Shown here: piece after piece, positions 6,530-13,727 of the stretch
Layout: each line of letters starts with the position of its first letter
Position numbering within the stretch: the first letter of the stretch is position 1
Assembly (NCBI GenBank): GCA_031275485.1
Contig: JAISOS010000057.1
Location: forward strand, 1-35,380
Source: Clostridiales bacterium
GTDB taxonomy: Bacteria; Bacillota; Clostridia; Christensenellales; JAISNN01
Direction: 5' to 3'
DNA length: 35,380 bases
Notes under the pieces: generated by a model
Told to the model about the DNA's origin: nothing
Database searches by the model: none
The model's input: only the letters and a program-made list of their open reading frames with translations
Program-made: the position numbers and the translations under genes

Positions 6530-7725
6530 ATGATAAATTCGATAGAATTATTATGTGGCGCGGGAGGACTTGCACTTGGATTGCATCAAGTGGGGTTTTC
6601 GCCATATGCGTTATTCGAGTGGGATAGAGATTCGTGCGAAAATATAAAAAGCAATATTACGGCGGGATATGATGCGGTCAAAAACTGGAATGTAATTCAG
6701 ACAGACGTGAGAGAAATCGACTACAAGCGGTACAAAGGTGTGGAATTCGTGACAGGCGGTTCGCCGTGTCAACCATTCTCCTTGGGCGGCAAACATAGAG
6801 TCTATAACGATGAGAGAGATATGTTTCCCGAAGCGGTTCGCGCTGTCAGAGAACTGAAACCAAAAGGTTTCATATTTGAGAACGTGAGGGGGTTGCTCAG
6901 AAAGTCGTTTGCATCTTATTTTAATTATATCATACTGCAATTGACATATCCAGAAATAATCAGAAAAAAGGACATGGATTGGACGGAGCATTTGGTAATG
7001 CTTGAATGCTATCACACTTCCGGTATACGTGCTGGGCTTGAATAAAATGTTGTGTTTCGTTCCGTCAACGCTGCAGATTATGGAGTTCCACAAGTGCGGC
7101 ATAGGGTTGTTATCGTCGGATTCCGAAATGACTTGAGTGTCAACTGGGCGTTTCCTGCCCCGACACATACGAGGGAAGCACTTCTGTACGCAAAATATAT
7201 TGACGGTACTTACTGAGATGCGCATAACATGGACCCAAAAGACAGGTTGATATTTTCGACAGCCCAGCGCGACACCTGTGCAGATATTTTGAGCAAAGGG
7301 AAGTTGGGCAAAGATGGCAAACCGTTAGGGATGCGTTAATGGGTTTATCGGATCCGCGCAGAGGAATCTCTAAAATTGCTAATCATGAGTTCCGCAATGG
7401 AGCGCGTATGTATGTGGGGCATTCCGGAAGCGTCTTGGACGAGCCGTCTAAAACCATAAAGGCCGGAGCGCACGGAGTACCGGGGGGCGAAAATATGCTC
7501 ACGCTTGATGATGGTTCAATCAGATATTATACAGTGCGCGAGAGCGCGAGGGTACAAACATTTCCCGATAAGTATATATTTCACGGTTCGTGGACTGAAA
7601 GCATGAGGCAGATAGGGGATGCCGTTCCGGTTAAGCTCGCCAATATTATCGGCGAGTCTGTGGCATCGCAAATACGGAGAATAAAGGACGATGAAACAAA
7701 ACATAAAACCGTACAACCCGCTTGA
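6530..7725 (+). pseudogene. DNA (cytosine-5)-methyltransferase, inactivated
   Basis: The ATG at 6530 follows GGAGG. The reading contains the C5-methyltransferase motifs in order: ELLCGAGGLALGL (motif I, SAM binding), GGSPCQPFSLGG (motif IV, catalytic Cys at residue 80), IFENVRGL (motif VI), GVPQVRHRVVIVGF (motif VIII) and QIGDAVPVKLANIIG (motif X). It is broken at several points: in-frame TAA at 7043 (most simply a lost Tyr before NVVFRSV), in-frame TGA at 7214 (most simply a lost Trp before DAHNMD), and a frameshift near 7323-7330, after which VRDALMGLSDPRRG continues in another frame to 7725. Original length would have been about 400 residues, typical for the family. Its 3' end overlaps an Eco29kI-like endonuclease remnant, so it was probably the modification half of that system. 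Confidence 0.85.
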
Positions 7726-7867
7726 TAAAAAACACCTTGGCGCGAGCGTGGCAGATGCGCTTGTCGAAGCTCCAATATATGGACTTCCCCCCGAAGCATT
7801 TGTGGGGGCAGGTGTTTATGCTTTATATTACACGGGTATCAAAATATTTGTCGGAAACGCTAAATAA
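7691..7867 (+). pseudogene. Eco29kI-like GIY-YIG restriction endonuclease, truncated
   Basis: An ATG inside the end of the methyltransferase gene opens a 58-residue frame: YNPLDKKHLGASVADALVEA, then LPPEAFVGAGVYALYYTG, then IKIFVGNAK and stop. The DPLDK-LG-SVA-AL opening and the GAGVYALYYTG block are characteristic of Eco29kI-family enzymes (GIY-YIG fold; Eco29kI cuts CCGCGG). Family members are roughly 200 residues, so about three quarters is missing, including the downstream catalytic residues. The last residues, IFVGNAK, resemble the next conserved block (IYVGKA) drawn close to YYTG, suggesting an internal deletion before the stop. The overlap with the methyltransferase gene is normal for such an operon. 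Catalytic function is surely lost. Confidence 0.7.
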
Positions 7868-8260
7868 ATGATATGCGCCGATTGTTGATTTTTAGATTGT
7901 CGACTCTGCTTTGCCGTTTGAAAAGAGCGACAGCCGGCGGACGGCGCGCGATGTTTTCATATCAAAAAAGTAAAATATCTTCAAATATTAAAAATAAATA
8001 CCGTGCATAGAGGCTCAAAAGCGTGGTATTGACGATTGACGCGGTAGAAGCGGACACACGGTAGTTAGATAATTTTCAGCCGATGCCCAAATGGCAAGCC
8101 CCTACTTGAAATTGCAAGACATCTGAATGCTAAGGAGCGCCGTATAAAAGAAGTTAAAACTAAAAAAAGACAAGATAATACCTGACGCCGAATTTTCCGC
8201 GCCAATAGTGCGATAGGTTTTGCGAAACGAAAAATATATCGACACGTTTATTTACTGCAT
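7868..8260. other. Spacer between restriction and recombinase remnants
   Basis: About 390 bp with no readable gene and no clear promoter or terminator. It probably consists of decayed mobile-element sequence. Confidence 0.4.
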
Positions 8261-8269
8261 AACAAAGAA

Positions 8270-8558
8270 AATAAAAACCAAAACGGATTCGACGAATACG
8301 GCGTCAAGGCGGCGCGGTATAATTTCTATTACTGCTCGGCAAAGCGCAGGAATAAAAACTGTAAAAAAAGAGAGTAATGTAGGCAAAGAACGCATAGAGG
8401 ATGCCGTTATTAAAAGAATAATAGATTACTGTTATAACAATGAAAGTATAGAATTGCTTGCTGATGACTTTCACAAATGGTATAAAACCGCGCCGAGTTA
8501 TTTTTTTCGGCATACCGTGAGAATATGCGTTGCCCAAAACGACGCGTACGCACACTGA
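8270..8558 (+). pseudogene. Serine recombinase (resolvase) C-terminal remnant, frameshifted
   Basis: In one frame 8282-8374 reads NGFDEYGVKAARYNFYYCSA, then KRRNKNCKKRE and stops. This is the second half of the recombinase zinc ribbon (YYKCSGRKxxxxC pattern). Removing one A from the A7 run at about 8363-8369 joins it to the frame reading ESNVGKERIEDAVIKRII, then YCYNNESIELLADDF up to 8558, which matches the segment after the ribbon in large serine recombinases (EWLEDLVV, then a helix ending IA-E). The catalytic N-terminal domain is absent. The remnant shows that a large serine recombinase element was once inserted here. Confidence 0.65.
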
Positions 8559-8634
8559 AACAGCCTAAAAAACTATTCGCCGTCAAGTTTTGAAATGGGG
8601 TCTAATATATAAAACGAAACAAGGAAGGCGTAAA

Positions 8635-8856
8635 ATGAAAATTGATTTTGACAAGGCGGTTGCCGAGATTGAAGATATTACGAAACGTATGGAGGATCCG
8701 TCGATAAGCCTTACGGAGAGCATAGAGCTTTTTAATGAAGGGGTTGTTCTGTCCAAGAAGTGTCTGGAGGTTTTGGAGGACGGAAAGGGTAAAATTATGC
8801 TTTTGACCGACGAGGTAAACAATGTTTCCAAGCCGTTTGACGTCGACGAAAACTAA
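8635..8856 (+). CDS. xseB: Exodeoxyribonuclease VII small subunit
   Basis: The protein partners XseA to form the ExoVII nuclease, which degrades single-stranded DNA in repair and recombination. The 73-residue sequence has the family pattern: FDKAVAEIEDITKRMEDPSI, SLTESIELFNEGVVLSKKC, then a Leu-rich coiled helix (LEVLEDGKGKI). The start at 8635 follows AAGGAAGG; an in-frame upstream start at 8590 lacks such a site. The usual partner gene xseA and the isoprenoid gene often found next are absent, and mobile-element remnants lie on both sides. The gene is therefore an orphan here, either split from xseA by insertions or a stray copy. The frame itself is intact. Confidence 0.9.
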   Translation: MKIDFDKAVAEIEDITKRMEDPSISLTESIELFNEGVVLSKKCLEVLEDGKGKIMLLTDEVNNVSKPFDVDEN

Positions 8857-9249
8857 GGCGGCACGGCGTGACTAGATTGCGAATATTGCCGTCGGCTTTT
8901 GCGGCGCAAAACGAGCGAAAAACCGCGCGGTCTTGCTTACGCGAAAGACAAAGAATGTTACAATAATACATAGCCGTTACGAATAGGAACTGAAGAAATG
9001 TCAAACGTTTTTCAGTAGGTTTTTGAAAAGAATCTCTTTTTAGGTCTGTCGTAGAGTAGTTTAGCATACTTTAGGGAGTAAAAACAACTAAAATCAGAGA
9101 GTTGTTAAATAAAGGTTGGGGTTAGGGGCATAGCTCCCCCTTTTTTTGCAAAAAGAGGGGGAGCTGTTTCGTGAATTTTACATGCCAACAAGCCCCAACT
9201 AAATTGTGGCACAATTGTAGCAGATTTGATTCGGCGTGTTAAAGTTCGT
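8857..9249. other. Spacer between xseB and the insertion sequence
   Basis: No gene is supported. It contains a very strong A/T-and-G/C hairpin at 9132-9165 nested in a GTTGGGG (9115-9121)/CCCCAAC (9193-9199) pair, and probably the left end of the insertion sequence near 9205-9230. Confidence 0.45.
9132..9165. terminator. Strong stem-loop, likely insertion-sequence terminator
   Basis: AGCTCCCCC at 9132-9140 pairs with GGGGGAGCT at 9157-9165, and the T-rich and A-rich inner flanks extend the stem. It lies downstream of the minus-strand transposase and could end its transcript or shield it from outside transcription. Confidence 0.6.
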
Positions 9250-10274
9250 TTAAGCGGCGGCTTGCTCGACAAAACGGACGGAGAACTCGGTGTCGGCTTT
9301 CAACCGGGCGAAAAGCTCCGCTCTTTTTTGCAGAGGACTTAGCCACGCGATGCGACCCTTTTTGTTTTTACTTTTGAATACCGATGTTGGGATATTATTT
9401 GAGCGGGTTAAATATTCGCTCATTTTTTGTTGCAACTCCTCAAAAGTTTCAAACCGTAGATATTTATAAAACCGTGATTGGTCATTGCGATGAGAACGCT
9501 CGACTTTTCCATTGTGCCGGGGAGTGCGGGGCTTAATGAGTTGATGTTCTATTTTTAATTTTTGCATGGTCACATCCGCGATATGCTGTTTTTTACCCGT
9601 GCCTTTACGTTTAGGGTCTGTGAATTCGGAACCGTTGTCGGTTTGAATAATTGCGGGGATATAGCCGAAATAGACGATAGCGCGTTTAATAAAATCAGCC
9701 GTGGAGTCGCCGCAATGCTCCGTATATGGATAGATAAATCGTTCACGCGTCGCTTCATTGAGCATCGTGTATTGGGTAATACTTGAGACCGTTACTACAA
9801 ATAATTGCATTCGGCGGGAATGAATTTAACGTCCATTTGCCACTTCACGCCAAGCATTTGCGGTGTGTCATATTTTTTGGGTTCATAAGACTTTTGGATT
9901 TCAAGAGCGGCTTCGGACGGACGAATGCCGTTTTTTCGTATGTAGCTGTACATAGCCATCGGGTGACGGTCATATGCGTAGTTAGTACGCAATTCGCCGT
10001 AAAGCTCGGCGTAACCGAAGTCCGGGTGTTCAGCATAAACGGTTTCGATGTTTTTGCGTTCTTCGGCGGTATGAGAATTTGGATGCGGAGTTAACGGACG
10101 AGATGATTTATTCCGCAAACTTTCAAGAGAGCCGTCATAAGCGGCTTTCCACCGCCACAAACTCCGCTCGGTGCATTTGCATTTCTCGGCAACACAGGCA
10201 ATGTCTCTAGTGGTGCCGCTCCACATATTCAGTGCTTTTAATTTTTGTTTCGCCGTGAATTTTACGCTTTTCAT
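9250..10274 (-). pseudogene. IS3/IS481-like DDE transposase, frameshifted
   Basis: On the minus strand, GGAGGG precedes the ATG at 10274. The N-terminal part has a helix-turn-helix (KQKLKALNMW, then ERSLWRWKAAYDG) and a linker RNKSSRP. The catalytic rve domain starts at QMDVKFIP (first Asp). After AECNYL the frame stops at 9795. The rest continues in another frame with YTMLNEATRERFIYPY, IIQTDNGSEF (second Asp) and HNGKVERSHR (Glu) to 9250. Two small indels near 9800-9810 and 9775-9785 explain the break. The break falls inside the catalytic domain, not between an orfA and orfB, so programmed frameshifting is unlikely. The combined length of about 340 residues is normal for single-ORF DDE transposases. 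Confidence 0.75.
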
Positions 10275-10292
10275 ATACCCTCCGATGTTTTC

Positions 10293-10321
10293 ATTATAAC
10301 TCAAACTTGTAAATTGTTCAA
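10293..10321 (-). promoter_or_regulatory. Transposase promoter
   Basis: On the minus strand, TTGAAC and TATAAT are 17 bp apart, 18 bp before the transposase start codon. Confidence 0.6.
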
Positions 10322-10389
10322 CGTTTTTAGTAAATCATTTGATGTTTTTTGTTTGTTTCAAAGGAAGGGCGCGAGATGCAGATAATAAA

Positions 10390-10692
10390 ATGGAGACAAA
10401 AATGGTTAATATAATTTACGACTTTTTAATCGACGAGGGAATATCGTCTAACGTAATCGGGTTTCGGCACATAATGAATGCGATAGAAATTCTTTGTGCG
10501 GAAAAGGAATGGAAATTCGGCGGCGAAGGTGGGATATACGACAGGATAGCAAAAAAACAAGACAAGGGATATGGATGGAGAACAATAGAGCGGTCATGCC
10601 GGTATGCGAATTCGAAGGCGAAGAGATATTCGGAAATGACAATGAAAGAATGGTTGGTATGGATTGCGGTGGAAGTTAAGGCAAAGTGCTGA
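10390..10692 (+). CDS. Orphan Spo0A C-terminal-like DNA-binding protein
   Basis: About 100 residues. The core (IIYDFLIDEGISSNVIGFRH, then IMNAIEILC, then IYDRIAKK, then RTIERSCRYANSKAKR) follows the plan of the Spo0A effector domain: a helix ending in LGIPAHIKGY, then LREAI, then LYPxIAKK, then VERAIRHAIE. No receiver domain is present, so it could not be controlled by phosphorelay in the usual way. A 10-residue KEWLVWIAVE tail follows. In-frame starts exist at 10339, 10390 and 10402; the purine site AAGGAAGGG at 10361 suits none of them ideally, perhaps because the insertion sequence just upstream disturbed the leader. It belongs to the mobile island and is likely a phage- or element-borne regulator; targets are unknown. 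Confidence 0.6.
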   Translation: METKMVNIIYDFLIDEGISSNVIGFRHIMNAIEILCAEKEWKFGGEGGIYDRIAKKQDKGYGWRTIERSCRYANSKAKRYSEMTMKEWLVWIAVEVKAKC

Positions 10693-10745
10693 TAATAGTA
10701 TAGAGGCGGTAGTAAGAGCCGTATCAGAAAAAGGAGAGCGAAAAA

Positions 10746-10960
10746 ATGAACAAACCAAAAGTAACATTTGAGGGAGCAATCGAAAAAACGGCGGTCTTTA
10801 CTGTGAAAAATGCGATGCAAATTTAGCCCTTGAGAAAAACACAAAAATGGTGGCGCACATGGGCGGTGCGAAAACTTTCCGTTGGGTTTACAACTGCACA
10901 AAATGCGACAATGTTATCACAAGAATACAAGAGCGCATAAAGGAGTGGAACAACAAATAA
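10746..10960 (+). pseudogene. Small zinc-ribbon protein with a one-base frameshift
   Basis: A good ribosome-binding site (AAGGAG) precedes MNKPKVTFEGAIEK at 10746, but that frame soon stops. Adding one A to the A6 run at about 10785-10790 restores NGGLYCEKCDANLALEKNTK, then FRWVYNCTKCDNVI, then RIQERIKEWNNK to 10960. Two CxKC pairs about 30 residues apart make a zinc ribbon. The stop overlaps the start of the next gene (TAATG), indicating former translational coupling. The indel in a homopolymer could be real decay or an assembly error. The family is unrecognised; proteins like this are common in phages and conjugative elements. Confidence 0.6.
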
Positions 10961-11220
10961 TGACGGACGAAGAAAGAAAAGAAGCGATTGAACGGCTTGA
11001 AAAGCTCGACGAGGGAGGCTTGCAAGGAGCGGAACTTGAAGCAAGATTGGAACGTATGGACGCTAACAAAAAGCAAGCGGAGTTCGCCGCAAAAAGAAAT
11101 CGCATAATGACCGTAGGCGAACTGATGACAAACCTTGCAAAACTACCGAAAGATACCGCAGTTTGTTTAGCGAGTGATGAGGAAGGTAATAGTTACAGCC
11201 TCGTACAAGGCGCTACTTGA
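10960..11220 (+). CDS. Small acidic phage-type protein, probably 3'-truncated
   Basis: An 86-residue frame whose ATG overlaps the preceding stop as TAATG, with AAAGGAG upstream. The first half is a charged helix (ERKEAIERLEKLDEGG) resembling a coiled coil. The second half (IMTVGELMTNLAKLPKDTAV, then DEEGNSYSLVQGA) looks like the conserved block of small phage proteins with an MTVGEL-LPxD-V pattern. The protein ends abruptly in LVQGAT, and at that very point (about 11205-11215) another protein's sequence starts in a different frame. The natural C-terminus was therefore probably lost in a deletion. Confidence 0.55.
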   Translation: MTDEERKEAIERLEKLDEGGLQGAELEARLERMDANKKQAEFAAKRNRIMTVGELMTNLAKLPKDTAVCLASDEEGNSYSLVQGAT

Positions 11221-11446
11221 AAGTATAGTATGGTGTCTGACGGGAGAAACGATACGCGGAACGCGGGATGTGAAAAACTATTACACCGACGGTGATTGTA
11301 CCGTAAGCATCGAGTTTGAAAAGGACGGAAAAATTTATGAGATAACCCGAAACAAGGGAAAAAGCCTTGCGCTGACAGTCGACGGAAAAGACTGTTCGGG
11401 AAAAGAGACGGAGCAGACGAGGGCAGTGGTACGCATTCGGCAGTAA
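11205..11446 (+). pseudogene. AAA/SMC-type ATPase fragment without its Walker A motif
   Basis: The frame reads LLESIVWCLTGETIRGTRD, then VKNYYTDGDCTVSIEFEKDG, then YEITRNKGKSLALTVDG. LLE-I-WCLTG-T-RG directly follows the GxGKS of Rad50/SbcC-like or phage recombination ATPases, and the beta-rich segment after it also fits. Here the GKS is missing: the sequence upstream belongs to the preceding small gene. This is the scar of a deletion that fused two genes out of frame. There is no start signal of its own, so it is a remnant. Confidence 0.5.
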
Positions 11447-11447
11447 T

Positions 11448-11866
11448 TTGGAAAGTTGTTAGATATTTGGATAACTTCAAAGAGAAGCCATATTTTATCG
11501 GAACGCCTAAAAATATGTCGAGCAATATAACGATAGGAATAACGGATAATCTATGTGAAATACTAAGCGTTTTGAAAAAAACTCGAAAACGCCCCTTTTT
11601 GTATTCGGCGATAATCAACCGTTAGCCGAAAATACGCTTGCCAGAGCCTTTAAAAAATATTGCGAAGCCGCTAACGTTCCGCGAATTCGCATACACGATT
11701 TTCGGCATTCTCATGCCAGCTTGCTTATATCGCAAGGAACAAATATCATTTTGGTCGCAAAACGTTTAGGACATAAAAAGATATTGAACAGACACTTAAC
11801 ACTTACGCGCATTTGATGCCCGACGACGAGCGGAAGTTGCTTGACAATCTAAATCGGTTATTATAA
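11448..11866 (+). pseudogene. Tyrosine integrase C-terminal remnant, two frameshifts
   Basis: Joining three frames gives YLDNFKEKPYFIGTPKNMSS, then NLCEIL/KRFEKNSKTPLFVFGDNQ, then NTLARAFKKYCEAANVPRIR, then IHDFRHSHASLL, then VAKRLGHK/DIEQTLNTYAHLMP and NLNRLL, ending at 11866. The HxxR box (HDFRHSHASLL), the LGHK motif and the catalytic Tyr in NTYAH are those of phage and conjugative-element tyrosine recombinases. Shifts occur near 11565 (one A too few) and near 11772-11776 (two A too many). The N-terminal half is absent. The stop lies 91 bp from the 3' end of tRNA-Ser, the classic position of an integrase next to its tRNA attachment site. Confidence 0.8.
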
Positions 11867-11922
11867 TTTGTACCTAATTTGTACCTAAATATTTTCCAAT
11901 GCTACATATCGCGCTTAAAACA

Positions 11923-11954
11923 AAACTCAACCACTACATATAGTGGTTGAGTTT
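11923..11954 (-). terminator. Terminator of the tRNA-Ser gene
   Basis: A perfect 14-bp stem (11923-11936 with 11941-11954) around a 4-nt loop. On the minus strand it follows the tRNA 3' end and runs into TTTTGTTTT. Confidence 0.75.
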
Positions 11955-11956
11955 GT

Positions 11957-12048
11957 TGGCGGAGAAGCCGGGATTTGAACCCGGGCGAGATTCATCACCT
12001 CCTACTCCCTTAGCAGGGGAGCCCCTTCGACCTCTTGGGTACTTCTCC
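11957..12048 (-). tRNA. tRNA-Ser (anticodon GCU), CCA encoded
   Basis: On the minus strand GGAGAAG (5' acceptor) pairs with CTTCTCC before a G discriminator and an encoded CCA. The anticodon loop shows CTGCTAA, the T-arm has GGTTCAAATCC, and there is a long variable arm as in class II tRNAs; it reads AGC codons. A 14-bp terminator follows and a promoter lies upstream. The integrase remnant next to its 3' end suggests this gene is the attachment site of the decayed element on the left. Confidence 0.95.
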
Positions 12049-12076
12049 AAAGATAAAAGACAAATATAACTTGATA

Positions 12077-12105
12077 AGATTAACACAAAAAAAGCGATAT
12101 GTCAA
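12077..12105 (-). promoter_or_regulatory. tRNA-Ser promoter
   Basis: On the minus strand TTGACA is followed after 17 bp by TAATCT, about 30 bp before the tRNA 5' end. Confidence 0.55.
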
Positions 12106-12429
12106 ATATTTTTTTATAATTTTAAAAATATCGGTCAATTTGGAAGTCTTGAAGTTCTTTGCCGTTGTAATTTAGATTAAATAATATTAGCTCTAAAAAG
12201 CTCGATATCATGAAGTTTTCCGCACATTCGGCAAACGCAAATTACCTTGCCGCCTTTCACCGTCGATCACAATTTGCTCTTTGATTGCGCGTCGTTTTTT
12301 GTTTTCCGGAGCAGTTATTTGCGTTGTTTTTTTTGAGGGCGTTCGGTTTCTTGTTATACCGCGTCCAAAATTCTTACGTTCCAAAGAACTTAGCCGTAAC
12401 ATTTAGTCCGAACGGAATCGTAAAAAGCG

Positions 12430-12490
12430 TTAAAATTCTTTGAAAAAATGAGCGAAGAAAGCCTTTTGTCCGCAAAAGATTTCCCCGAGT
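12430..12490. repeat. Dispersed element, copy 1
   Basis: TTAAAATTCTTTGAAAAA, then GAGCGAAG, then CTTTTGTCCGCAAAAGATTT and CCCC. It aligns loosely with the copies at 13590, 15218 and 19901 on this strand and 18468 and 22895 on the other. Confidence 0.4.
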
Positions 12491-12709
12491 ATAATTTTCA
12501 AAAAAGCTTGAAATAAAATATTTATATGAAAACTGAATAATATCCCTTGAATACGGCATACAATTATACAGGTAAAATTCACGTCGATCGGCGGATTGTC
12601 CTGCTGAAATACGGGCTTTCGTTATCGGTGGGCGGGGCTATCGACGCAAGCTGTTTTTGCGCGCAATCGGTGGGTTGTCTAAAACGTGCCGCGGGGGAAT
12701 GTTTTCGTA

Positions 12710-13459
12710 ATGTGGTCAACGGCAATAAGTATAGATAAAAGGTACGGAAGAGAGTTCGCGTATATCCTCGGCGAGGTCAAAAAAAACAAATATTCGTCCT
12801 GCGCCGTGGAAGAGAGCCGTTTTAGGTACTTTGTGCAAGTCGTAAGCGAGGAAAAATACCGCGCCGCCGTTGTCCGAGACGTTATTAGAATAGTCGCCGA
12901 CGTGATTTTGATATATTTCAAGGCTCGGTATTTGAAAAAACGGCTGACGGACGGACGCGGCGGGGATGATGCGGGCACGGTGGGCGACGCTATGGCGATT
13001 CTGATTTCCTCGCTTATATATTTCGACGTGGGTATAGAGAGCCGTATACTGAACGGTATAATAACGGATTCCGACGAATATTCGGTGGACGGTCTTTTTA
13101 TGTTCAGAATGGGCGAACTTATTTACAACTGGGACGAGCTTTGCGCTCTGAGCGCGGGGCTTTTATCGTTGAATCCGTCCGATTCGGACATATTGAATCT
13201 AACCTCGTTTTTAATAGACGCGTCGAAAGGTAAAAAAAACAAAATTACCGTGTCCGGCGCGGATGAAATTTCGGTTTTCAACGTTACGACGAACGAGAAA
13301 ATTTATATTCACGACATTTTTTCGGACGAAAAACAGAACCTCACGAACGCCATTATCAGCTGTTATCCGGAGGAAATTTGTTTGAAAAATAAGAATCTGT
13401 CGGAACGCGTATTAAACGTATTGAAAAAAATCGTGAAAATTCAAGCTGCCGAGATATAG
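12710..13459 (+). CDS. Unknown protein, weakly like sporulation protein YtxC
   Basis: A 249-residue protein if started at the ATG at 12710; a GTG at 12686 would add eight residues. A G-rich CGGGGGA site precedes the ATG at a rather long distance. The sequence is mixed alpha/beta, with a charged helical start (KRYGREFAYILGEVKKNKYS), a middle rich in small hydrophobics and a C-terminal part with KIYIHDIF, then an AIISCYPEEICLKNKNLS segment. The spacing of KIxIHD followed by a short I-C-like strand is faintly reminiscent of the C-terminus of YtxC proteins, but cysteines and overall similarity are too weak for assignment. There is no signal peptide or membrane segment. It stands alone between two spacers, next to manA. 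Confidence 0.6.
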   Translation: MWSTAISIDKRYGREFAYILGEVKKNKYSSCAVEESRFRYFVQVVSEEKYRAAVVRDVIRIVADVILIYFKARYLKKRLTDGRGGDDAGTVGDAMAILISSLIYFDVGIESRILNGIITDSDEYSVDGLFMFRMGELIYNWDELCALSAGLLSLNPSDSDILNLTSFLIDASKGKKNKITVSGADEISVFNVTTNEKIYIHDIFSDEKQNLTNAIISCYPEEICLKNKNLSERVLNVLKKIVKIQAAEI

Positions 13460-13589
13460 CCCGGTCGTAAACAGGAATGGTCGCGACGGGGGCGACGGGG
13501 GTATTATTACGCGGCGTTCTCTATGCGAAAAAGTAACCCGCGAATTTCGCTAAAAGGTTTCGTCTCGGCGTTCGGTTTGCATAGAATTA

Positions 13590-13660
13590 TTAAAATATTA
13601 AAGTTTTTGGGAAAGGGACGCGGGCGGAGAGGTCTTTTTGTCAAAAAAGGTTTTTTCCTA
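13590..13660. repeat. Dispersed element, copy 2
   Basis: ATTAAAGTTTTTGGGAAAGG, then GACGCGGGCGG, then TCTTTTTGTCAAAAAAGG and TTTTTTCC. It is the clearest copy together with the one at 15218-15290. Confidence 0.55.
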
Positions 13661-13691
13661 AAATATTTTTTGCTTTTCCCCTTTAAAAGCC

Positions 13692-13720
13692 TTGAAATAA
13701 AATCAATTATGTTGTATAAT
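13692..13720 (+). promoter_or_regulatory. manA promoter, leaderless arrangement
   Basis: TTGAAA (13692-13697), 17 bp, TATAAT (13715-13720). Only 7 nt separate the -10 box from the ATG and no Shine-Dalgarno site is present, so the mRNA should begin at or next to the start codon. Confidence 0.75.
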
Positions 13721-13727
13721 AAAACAA

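Larger units (their letters stand above)
9205..10321 (-). mobile_element. Insertion sequence with DDE (rve) transposase, approximate limits
   Basis: The transposase gene, its promoter and imperfect inverted ends define the element. Reading inward, the left side has ACAATTGTAGCAGATTTGA (near 9211-9229) and the right side ACAATTTACAAGTTTGA (near 10303-10319), similar but not identical. I could not recognise a clear target duplication, so limits are approximate. The transposase is frameshifted, so the copy is probably not autonomous. Confidence 0.5.
12049..12709. other. Gene-poor spacer between tRNA-Ser and the next gene
   Basis: About 660 bp. It holds the tRNA promoter, a copy of the dispersed element at 12430-12490 and no supported gene. 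One minus-strand stretch near 12180-12260 would read GGKVICVCRMCGKLHDIEL, a possible zinc-ribbon scrap, but it has no ribosome-binding site and I do not annotate it. Confidence 0.45.

Noticed and set aside
8590-8634. Upstream start for xseB
   Set aside because: It adds 15 residues not found in the family and lacks a Shine-Dalgarno site, while the ATG at 8635 has AAGGAAGG.
8795-9067. Minus-strand frame of 90 codons overlapping the xseB end
   Set aside because: It is antisense to a real gene for part of its length and shows no known motif.
9250-10274. Programmed frameshifting of an IS3 orfAB
   Set aside because: The shift falls inside the DDE domain and needs two indels; no slippery heptamer at an orfA/orfB border was seen.
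12208-12402. Minus-strand basic protein of 64 codons
   Set aside because: Low-complexity basic composition and no ribosome-binding site; a neighbouring frame looks slightly more protein-like, so neither is convincing.
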